A DNA stretch of 64,000 nucleotides from an uncultured Anaerolineales bacterium (GTDB lineage: Bacteria; Chloroflexota; Anaerolineae; Anaerolineales; UBA6663), in the NCBI GenBank assembly GCA_937952305.1, contig CALFZO010000021.1, positions 39,215-103,214 of the forward strand, in the 5' to 3' direction. The notes below the pieces were generated by a model. That model did not search any database. It was not told the DNA's origin and saw only the letters and a program-made list of their open reading frames with translations. Within the stretch, counting starts at the first letter, position 1; each line of letters starts with the position of its first letter. Position numbers and translations under genes: made by a program. Shown piece by piece: positions 52,506 through 61,582 of the stretch.

Positions 52506-52583
52506 ATGACAATCGGAACAGCGCTGAGGCCGGTGCGGCTTGAGGTGGCCGGCGCGCCGGCGGCGGGCTTCAGCCATGACTAA
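52506..52583 (+). CDS. Short upstream ORF overlapping the GGDEF gene start
   Basis: A 25-codon frame (MTIGTALRPVRLEVAGAPAA and five more residues) with GAGAGG before its ATG. Its TAA at 52581-52583 overlaps the first codons of the GGDEF gene, whose own ATG at 52576 has no good ribosome site. Translation of the short frame could deliver ribosomes to the GGDEF start. A TCCCC-tgtgctc-GGGGA repeat lies just upstream, near 52468-52484. Confidence 0.35.
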   Translation: MTIGTALRPVRLEVAGAPAAGFSHD

Positions 52584-53409
52584 TTGGATTGCGGCGATCC
52601 TCGTCTGCGCCGGCGCCGGGCTGCTAGCCGGCGGCTTGCTCACGGCCTGGCAGTTGGTGAGGCAGCTGCCGGCTGGCGTGGTTCAGCGCCGCTGGCAGAT
52701 TCTGACCTATGTCATCGCGGTGTTCATCGTGGGGTACCTGGGTTACCTGCTGGTTTTCTGGGGCCGTCCGGCCGGCTGGGCCGACCTGCTGGTGCCCGCC
52801 ATCTTCTTCCTCGGCAGCTGCTTCGTCTGGATGACCCTCCGGCTGGCCCTGCAAACCGCGATCGACATCCGCCGGGTGGCCGTGCTGGAGCAGGAGAACA
52901 TCACCGATCCCCTGCTGGGCGTCTACAATCGCCGGTACCTGGAACGCCGGCTGGAGCAGGAGGTGGCGCGGGCGCAGCGCTACAGCCTGCCGCTGGCGGT
53001 GCTGCTTCTGGACATTGACCATTTCAAACGCGTCAACGACACGCACGGCCACCTGGCTGGCGACCAGGTCCTCAGCTATCTCGGCCAGTTGATCCGCAGC
53101 TCGGTGCGTGAAGCGGACGTCCCCGCCCGTTACGGCGGCGAAGAGCTCCTGATCATTGCCCCCAACACCCAGCCGGCTGCGGCCGTTGTCTTGGCCGAGC
53201 GCATCCGCCGCCATGTGGAAACGCATGCCCTGGTGCTGACCAACCAGGCGGGCCAACGCCTGGAGCTCCAGATCACGGTGAGCGTGGGCGTGGCCGGCCT
53301 GACGCCGGCGCTCACCGACGGTTCGGCGCTGCTGGCTCGGGCTGACGCCGCGCTCTATCGCGCCAAGCAGTCCGGCCGCAATCGGGTGGTGGTAGAGGCC
53401 GGCGAATGA
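52576..53409 (+). CDS. Membrane-anchored diguanylate cyclase
   Basis: A 277-residue protein. Two or three membrane helices (about 5-24, 45-66 and 72-92) are followed by a short helix and a GGDEF domain (110-275). The active-site loop is RYGGEEL, with Leu where Phe is usual, and an RxxD inhibitory site (READ) lies five residues before it. DIDHFKRVNDTHGHLAGDQ and DAALYRAKQSGRNRV complete the domain, so c-di-GMP synthesis is likely. The stop overlaps the ATG of the first PotD-like gene (ATGA), opening a tightly packed operon. ATG 52576 is chosen over the frame starting at 52540, because the membrane helix begins directly after it. Confidence 0.9.
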   Translation: MTNWIAAILVCAGAGLLAGGLLTAWQLVRQLPAGVVQRRWQILTYVIAVFIVGYLGYLLVFWGRPAGWADLLVPAIFFLGSCFVWMTLRLALQTAIDIRRVAVLEQENITDPLLGVYNRRYLERRLEQEVARAQRYSLPLAVLLLDIDHFKRVNDTHGHLAGDQVLSYLGQLIRSSVREADVPARYGGEELLIIAPNTQPAAAVVLAERIRRHVETHALVLTNQAGQRLELQITVSVGVAGLTPALTDGSALLARADAALYRAKQSGRNRVVVEAGE

Positions 53410-54464
53410 GCGGCTTCTGGCGGAGCTTCCTGGGTCTGCTGTTGGCCGGCGGGCTGGCGGCCTGCGCGGGCCGCACCCCCACCACGCCACCGCCGGCAGA
53501 GCTGGTGTTGTTTATCTGGGCCGATTACATGCCGCCCGACGTGTTGGCGGCCTTTACAGCCGAAACGGGCACCGAGGTCCGCTTGATCACCTACGAGAGC
53601 GCCGAGGCCGCCCTGGCGGCTATCCGCGCCGGCCAGGTGTACGACGTGGCCGTGGTGGACAACGAGCAGCTTCCGGCCCTGGTCCAGGCCGGCCGGTTGG
53701 CTGAGATCAACCTGAGCCGGGTACCTAACTTCAAGAACATTTCGGCCAACTTCCGCGACCTGGCTACGGATCCCGGCAACCGTTACTCGATCCCCTATAA
53801 CTGGGGCGCCACAGGAGTGGTGGTGCGGACTGACCGCCTCCCGGCGCCGATCACGACCTGGGCCGATCTATGGGATCCCCGTCTGGCCGGCCGCGTCATG
53901 GCCCGCGCTCAGACGGTTGAACTGCTCAGCGTCGCTCTGAAATCCCTGGGGCAGCCGCTGGATACCGCCGACCCGGCCGCGCTCGAGGCGGCCCTGGCCC
54001 GCCTGCGCTCCCTGCGCCCCAACTTGCTGCAAATTGCGGAGGTGGCCGACGTCGTCCAGGTCTTTCTGGACAGCTCGGCGGTCTGCCTGATCGGCTGGTC
54101 TGAAGACGCTCTGCTGGCGCAGGCGCAGGATCCGGCCGTGGACTATGTCCTGCCCGCCGATGGCGCGCTGCTGTGGGGCGACAGCTTTATCATTTCCGTA
54201 GACAGCCTTCATCGGGCCATGGCCGAACAGTTCATCAACTTTGTCCTGCGGCCGGAGATGAGCGTCCAGGTGGTGGAAACCTATCACTATGCCACTGCCA
54301 ACGAGGCCGCCCTGACCCTGGTGGACCCGCTCCTACTCAACAACCCGGTCATTTTTCCGCCGCGCGCGGACCTCGAGCGGGCCGAGTGGTACCCGCCGCT
54401 CAGCCCGGCCGCCGAGCAGCTCTTTGACCAGACGTGGAGGCGTTTTCTTGATGAACGTCCCTAG
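53406..54464 (+). CDS. PotD-like periplasmic-binding lipoprotein 1
   Basis: A 352-residue protein with a lipoprotein signal (LLLAGGLAACAGR, Cys about 20), so it is probably anchored outside the cytoplasmic membrane. It has the type-II solute-binding fold of spermidine/putrescine-binding proteins: LVLFIWADYMPPDVLAAFTA, YDVAVVDNEQLPALVQAGRL, the hinge phrase YSIPYNWGATGVVV, and WADLWDPRLAGRV. No permease or ATPase gene is adjacent. Neighbours are a diguanylate cyclase (overlap) and a sensor kinase, so it may present a ligand to a sensor rather than to a transporter. A polyamine ligand is only a family-level guess. Confidence 0.88.
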   Translation: MSGFWRSFLGLLLAGGLAACAGRTPTTPPPAELVLFIWADYMPPDVLAAFTAETGTEVRLITYESAEAALAAIRAGQVYDVAVVDNEQLPALVQAGRLAEINLSRVPNFKNISANFRDLATDPGNRYSIPYNWGATGVVVRTDRLPAPITTWADLWDPRLAGRVMARAQTVELLSVALKSLGQPLDTADPAALEAALARLRSLRPNLLQIAEVADVVQVFLDSSAVCLIGWSEDALLAQAQDPAVDYVLPADGALLWGDSFIISVDSLHRAMAEQFINFVLRPEMSVQVVETYHYATANEAALTLVDPLLLNNPVIFPPRADLERAEWYPPLSPAAEQLFDQTWRRFLDERP

Positions 54465-55545
54465 CCTGAGACACATCGTCTGCGCCGGCCTGGCCTTGCT
54501 CGGGATGCTGACAGCGTGCGCCCAGCCCGCCGCGGTGCCGGCCGCGCCCACGCCGCTGCCCCTGGCCACGGAGTTGGTCTTCTACAACTGGCCCGAGGAT
54601 ATGCCGCGTTCGGTCTTGGAGGCCTTCACCGCCGAATACGGCGTGGCCATCAAGTATCAAGAGTACGCCTCGATGGAAGCAGCCGTCGCCGGCCTCCTGG
54701 CCGGCCAGGTGTACGACGTCGTCAATCTAGACAACCGTTTCATTCCGGCGCTGATCCAGGCTGGCCGACTGGCCGAGTTGGATCACGCCCGGCTGCCCAA
54801 CCTCAAATACATCGCCCCCAGCTTCCGGGACCTGGTCTACGATCCCGGCAATCGCTACGCCGTGCCCTATAACTGGGGGACCACCGGCCTGGTCATCCAC
54901 CACGGCTACCTTGACCAGCCCGTGACCCGCTGGGCGGACCTGTGGGATCCGCGCCTCAACGGGCAGGTGGCGCTCTGGCTGAACGAACCGCGCGAGGTGC
55001 TGGGGCTGACCCTCAAAGCGCTGGGCTACTCGGCCAACTCGGAGGAGCCGGCTCAACTGGAAGCCGCCCTGGCGCGGCTGGTGGCGCTCAAGCCGCACGC
55101 ACACTGGCTTGACTCCGATATCGACAGCCTGGCGGCCGCTCTGGAGGCCGGCGATGTAGCGCTGGGCATGGGCTACGCCGGCGATGTGCTCCAGGCCCGC
55201 GCAGCGCAGGTGGCCGTTGACTATGTGCTGCCCGAGGAGGGCGCGCTGCTGTGGGGCGAGAACTTCGTCATTCCGGCCAGCAGCTCACGCCGGGCCACTG
55301 CCGAAGTCTTTCTCAATTACCTCCTGCGGCCGGAGGTGGCGGCCCAGGTCGCTAATGAGAACTACTACGCCACCCCCAACGAGGCGGCGCGGCCGTTCAT
55401 CGAGTCGGACCTACTGGCCGACCCCGTGGTTTTTCCGCCCAACAACCTGCTCCGGCGGGCTGAAATCGTGCTGCCGCTCAGCGCGGAAGGCCAGGCGCTC
55501 TATGACCGGACCTGGGCGGCCTTCCTGGAGGCGCCCGCGCCCTGA
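54451..55545 (+). CDS. PotD-like periplasmic-binding lipoprotein 2
   Basis: A 364-residue paralogue of the previous protein, with lipobox LLGMLTACAQ. The same landmarks recur: LVFYNWPEDMPRSVLEAFTA, YDVVNLDNRFIPALIQAGRL, YAVPYNWGTTGLVI, WADLWDPRLNGQV and VDYVLPEEGALLWGENFVIP. The ATG at 54451 lies inside the end of gene 1, with GGAGG 11 bases upstream; a TTG just before it is possible. The two proteins probably form a duplicated sensor pair with different ligand preferences. Again no transporter genes nearby. Confidence 0.88.
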   Translation: MNVPSLRHIVCAGLALLGMLTACAQPAAVPAAPTPLPLATELVFYNWPEDMPRSVLEAFTAEYGVAIKYQEYASMEAAVAGLLAGQVYDVVNLDNRFIPALIQAGRLAELDHARLPNLKYIAPSFRDLVYDPGNRYAVPYNWGTTGLVIHHGYLDQPVTRWADLWDPRLNGQVALWLNEPREVLGLTLKALGYSANSEEPAQLEAALARLVALKPHAHWLDSDIDSLAAALEAGDVALGMGYAGDVLQARAAQVAVDYVLPEEGALLWGENFVIPASSSRRATAEVFLNYLLRPEVAAQVANENYYATPNEAARPFIESDLLADPVVFPPNNLLRRAEIVLPLSAEGQALYDRTWAAFLEAPAP

Positions 55546-55574
55546 GGCCAGGGACCAAACGGGAATTGGATGAC

Positions 55575-58500
55575 ATGAACCTCCGCACCAGGACGCAGCC
55601 GCCGGCCTTCGGCCAGACGGACAGCCGGCGCAGCCCGCGTGGGCTGTGGGCCCGTTTCATGTCACTGTTTGGGGTGGCGATCTTGATCACCACTCTGGCG
55701 CTGGCGGCCATGATCGTCGCCTTCGTCTATCAAACCGAACAAAGCAGCTGGCGGGGCCGGCAGGGCGAGGCCGCCCGGAACGCCGCCACCACCGTAAGCG
55801 CTTTTGTCCAGCGGGCCGTAGACGCGTTGACGACCTTTGCCATCTGGGGCCGGGACGAGGTGGCCGAGCGCCCGGCCGAGTTCGCCGCCCTCCTGGAGCA
55901 CAACCCGGAGTATCTCGAGGTCATCTACCTGGATGAGCACGGCCAACTCCTGGCCCAGACCCATCACGACCGGCCGGTCTTGGCCGACCTCTTCACCATC
56001 CCTCAGTCCAACTGGTTCCAAGCGGCACGCTCCGGGCGGACCTACTTCAGCAACGCGCAGATTTCGTCCACCAACCGCCCGTATCTGATCCTGGCGCTGC
56101 CGGCCGGCGGCGGCGATATCCTGGCCGCGCGGCTGGATCTGGCGGCCCTGTGGCACGTTGTGGCCGACATCCAGTTTGGCCAGAGCGGCCGGGCCTATAT
56201 CGTCAACGGCCGCGGCGAGGTGATTGCCCACACGGACCCCGAGGTGGTGCTGGCCCAGACCAGCCTGGCCGGCCGGCCCGAGTTGGCCGCCATCGCCCAG
56301 GCGCCGGGCGGGCGGTGGCAGGGGGCCTATGTGGATCTGAGCGGCGCCGCGGTGGTGGGCGCCTCGGCGCCGGTGCCGGGCACCGATTGGCTGGTGATGG
56401 CCGAGCTGCCGCAGGCCGAGGCGTTCGCGGCCAGCCGCACCGCCGGCCTCGTCGTGAGCGGCCTCCTGCTGGGCATCGCGGCGGCGCTGAGCTACGTGGT
56501 TGCCCGGCTGCTGTCCAGCCTCATCCGCCTGCCGCTCCAGCAGATCCAGTTGGGGGCCGAGCGGGTTGGTCACGGCGACCTGCGTCACCGCATCCCGGTG
56601 GCGCGCCGCGACGAGATCGGCGTGGTGGCCGAAGCCTTCAACCAGATGGCCGACCGGCTGGTCGCCCGCGAGGCCGAACTGGCCGCCCAGGCCGAGACGT
56701 TGCGGACCAGCGAGGCTCGCTACCGGGCCATTGTGGAAGACCAGACCGAGTTGATCTGCCGCTGGCGATCGGACGGGACGTTGACCTTTGTGAACCAGGC
56801 CTACTGCCGCTACTTCGGCCGGCCGCGCGAAGACCTGGTGGGCCGCAGTTTCATGCCCCTGATCCCGGACGAAGATCAGGCCCTGGTGGCGGCCCACCTG
56901 GAGCGTCTCCAAGCCGGCCACTCGGTCGAGACGGTGGAGCACCGCGTGATCCTGGCCGATGGCACAGTGCGCTGGCAGCATTGGACGGACCGCGCCTTAC
57001 ACGGCCCAGACGGTGCTATCGAGGAGTTCGCCGGCGTCGGACGGGATATCACCGAACGCAAAGCGGCTGAAGCCCGCCTCTCGGCGGTGGAGCAATACTA
57101 CCGGAAACTCTTTGAAGATGCGCCCGTGATGTACATCGTCACCCGCGCTGAGCCGGAGGGGCCGCGGATCGTGGACTGTAATCGCCAATTTCTGGAGACG
57201 CTCGGCTATCGGGCAGCCGAGGTCGTCGGCCAGCCGCTCGACCGGTACTACACCCCCGCCTCGCGCGACCAGTTGCACGCCGGCGGCTACGCCTCAGCCC
57301 TGGCCGGCCCGCTTATCTCCCAGGAGCGCCAGTTGGTCGCGCGGGACGGCCGGATCGTCCACACCCTGCTGTGGGCGTTGCCGAACCCGGACGAGCGCGG
57401 ACAGACGGCCGGTACGCGCGCGCTCTACGTCGATATCACCGAGCGTAAACAGGCCGAAGCGGCCCTGCGGGAAAGCGAGGCGCGCCTGCAGATGGCGCTG
57501 GAAGTGGCGCGCGCCGGGGCCTGGCAGTGGGATTTGAGCGCCAACCGCCTGGTCTGGTCGGACGAGAACTTCCGCCTGATGGGCCTGGCGCCAGGCAGTG
57601 TTGCGCCTGCCCTCGAGCACTGGCTCCAGGCGATCCACCCGGAGGACCAGCTGGCCGCCACCGCTGCCGTGGCGCTGGCCGTCGAGCAGCGTCAGGGCTT
57701 CGATACCGAGTTCCGCGTTGTCTGGCCGGATGGCTGCCTGCGCTGGCTGCGCGCCGTCGGGCGTGTCGTCTTGGGCGGCGATGGCTCCCCGCGGGCGACC
57801 GTGGGCCTGCAACAGGACATCACCGAGCGCAAGCAGGCCGAGGCTGCTCTGCGGGAGAGCGAGGGCCGCTATCGGCTGCTGGCCGACGAGTTGCAGCAAC
57901 TCAACAGCCAGTTGGAAACGCGCGTCGCCGAACGAACGGCTGAGCTGGCTCAGACCAACGCCGCCCTGAGCGCCAGTGAAACGCGCCTGCGCCGCATTAC
58001 GGACAACATGCTGGACCTGATTGTCCAGGTCGACGCCGCCGGGCGCTGCGAGTACGTCAGCTCATCGCATCAGACTGTGCTCGGCTTCGCCTCCGCCGAC
58101 TTGCAGGGTCAGCCCTTCGTCGGCCTGATCCATCCCGACGACTCGGCCGCGTCGCTCGCCGCCCTGGCCGCCATCCAGAGCGGCGTTTCTGCCAGCTTGC
58201 AGCTGCGCGTGCGCCACGCCGCCGGCCACGAGCTGTGGCTGGAATCGGTGAACAACCCGCTGCGCGACAAGGCCGGCCAGGTCGTCGGCGCCATCCTTAC
58301 CAGCCGGAACATCACCCAGCGCAAGCAGGCCGAGCAGCGGGCGGCCGCCTTCTCCAACCTGGGCCAGCGGTTAAGCGCGGTCTCGACCGTGGCGGAAGCC
58401 GCCGCCGTCATCATGGCGGCGGCCGACGAACTGTTGGGTTGGGATGTGTGCTTCCTGGATTACTACCTCGCCGACCGCGAACTGATGCACTCGGCCCTGG

Positions 58501-59477
58501 TCATCGACACGCTGGACGACGGCCGGCGCGTGGACGTCACCCACGCCTACTCGCCCAGCCCGCCGACCGAGACCGCGCGCCGCGTGATGGCGTCCGGCGG
58601 GGTGCTGCTGCGGCGGGAACCGTCGGCCGAGGTCATCCCCGGGATCACCTACTTTGGCGAGTCGACGCGCACGGCCAGCGCCATGCTGTTCGTCCCGGTT
58701 CGCAATGGCGCCCGCTTCATCGGCATCCTGTCGATCCAGAGCTATGCTGACCAGGCCTATGACCAGCGCGCCCTGGAGACCCTCCAGGCCCTGGCCGATC
58801 ACTGCGGCAGCGCCCTGGAGCGCATCCGCGCCGAGGCCGACGTGCGCGCCTCGCTGCGCGAGAAGGAAGTCCTGCTGCAGGAGATCCACCACCGCGTGAA
58901 AAACAACCTGCAGGTTATCAGCAGCCTGCTCAACCTCCAATCGCGCACCCTGCAGGACCCGGTCGTCCTGGATCTGCTGCGCGACAGCCAGAACCGCGTC
59001 CGCTCGATGGCCCTGGTGCACGAGAAGCTGTATCGCTCGTCTGATCTGGCGCGCATCGACCTGGCCGAGTATGTTCACAGCCTGACCAGCCAACTCCAGC
59101 ACACCTACGCCGATCGGGCCGACCGGGTGGCCCTGCAGGTGGAGGCCGCCGGCAGCCGGGTGGACATCGACACCTGTATCGCCTGCGGTCTGATTCTCAA
59201 CGAATTGATCTCCAACGCCCTCAAGCATGCCTTCCCGGATGGGCGCGCCGGCACCCTGACGGTGGAACTGCGGCCGGTTGACCGCCGGCGCCTGGCGCTG
59301 CGCGTGGCCGACGACGGGATCGGTTTTCCGGCCGGCGTCGACTTTCGCACTCTGCCGTCCCTCGGCTTGCAGTTGGTGAACAGCCTGGTGGCGCAGATCG
59401 ACGGCGTCATCACGCTGCGCCGCGCCGCCGGCACTGAGTTTGTGATCGAATTTCCCGCCGAAGACCAGGAACCGTGA
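55575..59477 (+). CDS. dCache-HAMP-PAS-GAF HisKA_2 sensor kinase
   Basis: A 1,300-residue membrane kinase. TM1 (about 28-50), a dCache outer sensor (55-285: EYLEVIYLDEHGQLLAQ; TYFSNAQISSTNRPYLILAL; GRAYIVNGRGEVIAH), TM2 (about 288-310), HAMP, four PAS domains (about 375, 505, 630 and 800), GAF (920-1085), HisKA_2 (LLQEIHHRVKNNLQVISSLL, His about 1105) and a C-terminal ATPase (ILNELISNALKHAF; DDGIGFP). HisKA_2 kinases usually pair with separate receivers. Just downstream of two solute-binding lipoproteins, whose complexes it may sense, and coupled to the receiver-GGDEF-EAL gene. The start is ATG 55575; TTG at 55566 is less likely. Confidence 0.93.
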   Translation: MNLRTRTQPPAFGQTDSRRSPRGLWARFMSLFGVAILITTLALAAMIVAFVYQTEQSSWRGRQGEAARNAATTVSAFVQRAVDALTTFAIWGRDEVAERPAEFAALLEHNPEYLEVIYLDEHGQLLAQTHHDRPVLADLFTIPQSNWFQAARSGRTYFSNAQISSTNRPYLILALPAGGGDILAARLDLAALWHVVADIQFGQSGRAYIVNGRGEVIAHTDPEVVLAQTSLAGRPELAAIAQAPGGRWQGAYVDLSGAAVVGASAPVPGTDWLVMAELPQAEAFAASRTAGLVVSGLLLGIAAALSYVVARLLSSLIRLPLQQIQLGAERVGHGDLRHRIPVARRDEIGVVAEAFNQMADRLVAREAELAAQAETLRTSEARYRAIVEDQTELICRWRSDGTLTFVNQAYCRYFGRPREDLVGRSFMPLIPDEDQALVAAHLERLQAGHSVETVEHRVILADGTVRWQHWTDRALHGPDGAIEEFAGVGRDITERKAAEARLSAVEQYYRKLFEDAPVMYIVTRAEPEGPRIVDCNRQFLETLGYRAAEVVGQPLDRYYTPASRDQLHAGGYASALAGPLISQERQLVARDGRIVHTLLWALPNPDERGQTAGTRALYVDITERKQAEAALRESEARLQMALEVARAGAWQWDLSANRLVWSDENFRLMGLAPGSVAPALEHWLQAIHPEDQLAATAAVALAVEQRQGFDTEFRVVWPDGCLRWLRAVGRVVLGGDGSPRATVGLQQDITERKQAEAALRESEGRYRLLADELQQLNSQLETRVAERTAELAQTNAALSASETRLRRITDNMLDLIVQVDAAGRCEYVSSSHQTVLGFASADLQGQPFVGLIHPDDSAASLAALAAIQSGVSASLQLRVRHAAGHELWLESVNNPLRDKAGQVVGAILTSRNITQRKQAEQRAAAFSNLGQRLSAVSTVAEAAAVIMAAADELLGWDVCFLDYYLADRELMHSALVIDTLDDGRRVDVTHAYSPSPPTETARRVMASGGVLLRREPSAEVIPGITYFGESTRTASAMLFVPVRNGARFIGILSIQSYADQAYDQRALETLQALADHCGSALERIRAEADVRASLREKEVLLQEIHHRVKNNLQVISSLLNLQSRTLQDPVVLDLLRDSQNRVRSMALVHEKLYRSSDLARIDLAEYVHSLTSQLQHTYADRADRVALQVEAAGSRVDIDTCIACGLILNELISNALKHAFPDGRAGTLTVELRPVDRRRLALRVADDGIGFPAGVDFRTLPSLGLQLVNSLVAQIDGVITLRRAAGTEFVIEFPAEDQEP

Positions 59478-59479
59478 CT

Positions 59480-61579
59480 ATGCCCCCCGTCCGTCTGTTG
59501 GTCGTGGAAGACCAAGCCATCATCGCGCTCGACCTGAAGAACCGCCTGACCAGCCTCGGCTACGCCGTCGTCGCCACCGCCGCTTACGGCGAAGTCGCCA
59601 TCGAGCAGGCCCGGGCGCTGCGTCCGGACCTGATCCTGATGGACATCCGCCTGAAAGGTGAGCTGGACGGCATCCAGGCCGCCGAGTGCATCCGCGCCGA
59701 GTTGGACCTGCCCATCATCTATCTGACCGCCCACTCGGATGAGCAGACGCTTGCGCGCGCCCGCCTGACTGAACCGTACGGCTACATCCTGAAGCCGTTC
59801 GAGGACCGCGAACTGCACATGGCCATCGAGATCGCGCGCTACAAGAGCCAGATGGAGCAGAAGCTCAAGACCCATGAGCGCTGGCTGGCGGCGGTCCTGC
59901 GCGGCATCGGCGACGCCGTGATCGCCGCCGACGTCCGCGGCCAGATCACGTTCCTCAACCCGGTGGCCGAAGCGCTGACCGGCTGGACGCAGGCTGAAGC
60001 CTTGGGGCAGCCGGCGGCGACGGTCTTCAACGCCATCCATGCCCGCACCCGGGCACGGGTGGAGTCCCCCGTCGGGCAGGTGCTGGAGCGGCAGGGCGCC
60101 GTAGACCTGCCGGACCAGACGCTGCTGGTGGCGCGGGACGGGCGCGAAATCCCCATCGACGACAGCGCCGCCCCCATCCGCGACGACAAGGGCCAGGTGA
60201 CCGGCGCGGTGTTGGTGTTCCGCGACATCACCGAAAAGCAGCAGGCCGAGGCGCACTTGCGGCACCTGGCGTATCACGACGTGCTCACCGGGCTGCCCAA
60301 CCGGACGCTGCTGCAGATGGTGCTGGGCGAAGCCCTGGCCCGCGCCCAGCGCCAGCAGCAGACCGGGGCCGTGTTGTTTCTGGACCTGGACCGCTTCAAG
60401 AACGTCAACGACACCCTCGGACACGCCATGGGCGACCTGCTGCTCAAGGCGGTGGCGGCCCGGCTGACCAACGTCTTGCGCCAGAGCGACAGCGTCGCCC
60501 GGCTGGGCGGCGACGAATTCACGATCCTGCTGGAGACTATCGAACATCCGCAGGATGTGGTGCGCGTGGCCGAGAAGATCCTGGGTGCCCTGGCCGAGCC
60601 TTTTGATTTAGGCGGCCAGGAGGTTTTCATCAGCGGCAGCCTCGGTCTGGCGCTGTTTCCCCAAGACGGCCAGGACCTGCAGACCCTGCTCAAGAACGCC
60701 GACACGGCCCTGTACCGGGCCAAGGAGCAGGGGCGCAACGGCTACGCCTTCTACCGGGCCGAGATGAACGCCAGCGCGCTGACCCAGTTGACGCTGGAGA
60801 GCGGCCTGCGCCGGGCGCTGCAGCGCGACGAGTTTCTGCTGTTCTACCAGCCCAAGGTCTCGCTCGGCACCGGCCGCATCCTGGGGGTGGAGGCGCTGCT
60901 GCGCTGGCAGCACCCGGAATTGGGGCTGGTGCCGCCGGGCCAGTTCATCCCGCTGGCCGAGGAGACCGGCCTGATTGTGCCCATCGGCCAATGGGTGCTG
61001 CGCGCCGCCTGTCAGCAGGCCAAGCTCTGGCGGGCGGCCCGCCTGGACCTGCGCGTCGCCGTCAACCTGTCGCTGCGCCAGTTCCGCCAGCCAGACCTGG
61101 TGCCGATGGTGGCGCGCATCCTGGACGAGACCGGCCTGGACGCGCAGGCCCTGGAACTGGAACTGACTGAGAGCTCCATCATGCGCGACCGGGAAGACGC
61201 GCAGGCGAAGCTGCAGGCCCTCAAGCGGCTCGGCGTGACCCTGGCCATCGACGACTTCGGCACCGGCTACTCGGCGCTCGAGTATCTCAAGCACTTCCAG
61301 GTGGATCGGCTGAAGATCGACCGGGCCTTCGTCCGCGCCGCGCATGTCGAGCGCGAAGACGAGGCCATCGTGCGGGCCATCGTCACCTTGGCCCACAGCC
61401 TGAATATGCAGGTGACCGCCGAGGGCGTGGAGACGGCCGAGCAGCATGGCTTTATGCAGGCCTGCAACTGCGACGAGACCCAGGGCTATCTGTTTGGCCA
61501 TCCCATGGCCCCGGACGCCTTCCTGCGCTACATGAAGAAGGGCACGGGCCGGCTGCAGCTCAGCCCCAAGGTGCCCTAA
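59480..61579 (+). CDS. Receiver-PAS-GGDEF-EAL c-di-GMP turnover regulator
   Basis: A 699-residue protein. Receiver (4-120: VVEDQAI, LILMDIRLKGELDG, LTAHS, ILKPF), PAS (135-255), GGDEF (262-425: RLGGDEF, with RxxD as RQSD five residues before) and EAL (440-690). The EAL domain keeps the metal and catalytic residues: GVEALLRW, NLSLRQF, ELTESS, DDFGTGYSALEYL, LKIDR, AEGVET, QGYLFG. Both cyclase and phosphodiesterase sites look intact, so phosphorylation may set the balance. The start is ATG 59480, or GTG 59474, which overlaps the kinase stop. The preceding HisKA_2 kinase is the likely phospho-donor. Confidence 0.94.
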   Translation: MPPVRLLVVEDQAIIALDLKNRLTSLGYAVVATAAYGEVAIEQARALRPDLILMDIRLKGELDGIQAAECIRAELDLPIIYLTAHSDEQTLARARLTEPYGYILKPFEDRELHMAIEIARYKSQMEQKLKTHERWLAAVLRGIGDAVIAADVRGQITFLNPVAEALTGWTQAEALGQPAATVFNAIHARTRARVESPVGQVLERQGAVDLPDQTLLVARDGREIPIDDSAAPIRDDKGQVTGAVLVFRDITEKQQAEAHLRHLAYHDVLTGLPNRTLLQMVLGEALARAQRQQQTGAVLFLDLDRFKNVNDTLGHAMGDLLLKAVAARLTNVLRQSDSVARLGGDEFTILLETIEHPQDVVRVAEKILGALAEPFDLGGQEVFISGSLGLALFPQDGQDLQTLLKNADTALYRAKEQGRNGYAFYRAEMNASALTQLTLESGLRRALQRDEFLLFYQPKVSLGTGRILGVEALLRWQHPELGLVPPGQFIPLAEETGLIVPIGQWVLRAACQQAKLWRAARLDLRVAVNLSLRQFRQPDLVPMVARILDETGLDAQALELELTESSIMRDREDAQAKLQALKRLGVTLAIDDFGTGYSALEYLKHFQVDRLKIDRAFVRAAHVEREDEAIVRAIVTLAHSLNMQVTAEGVETAEQHGFMQACNCDETQGYLFGHPMAPDAFLRYMKKGTGRLQLSPKVP

Positions 61580-61582
61580 CCC

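Noticed and set aside
53406..55545. A complete ABC polyamine importer operon
   Set aside because: Only binding-protein genes are present; flanking genes are a cyclase and a kinase, with no permease or ATPase motifs on either strand.
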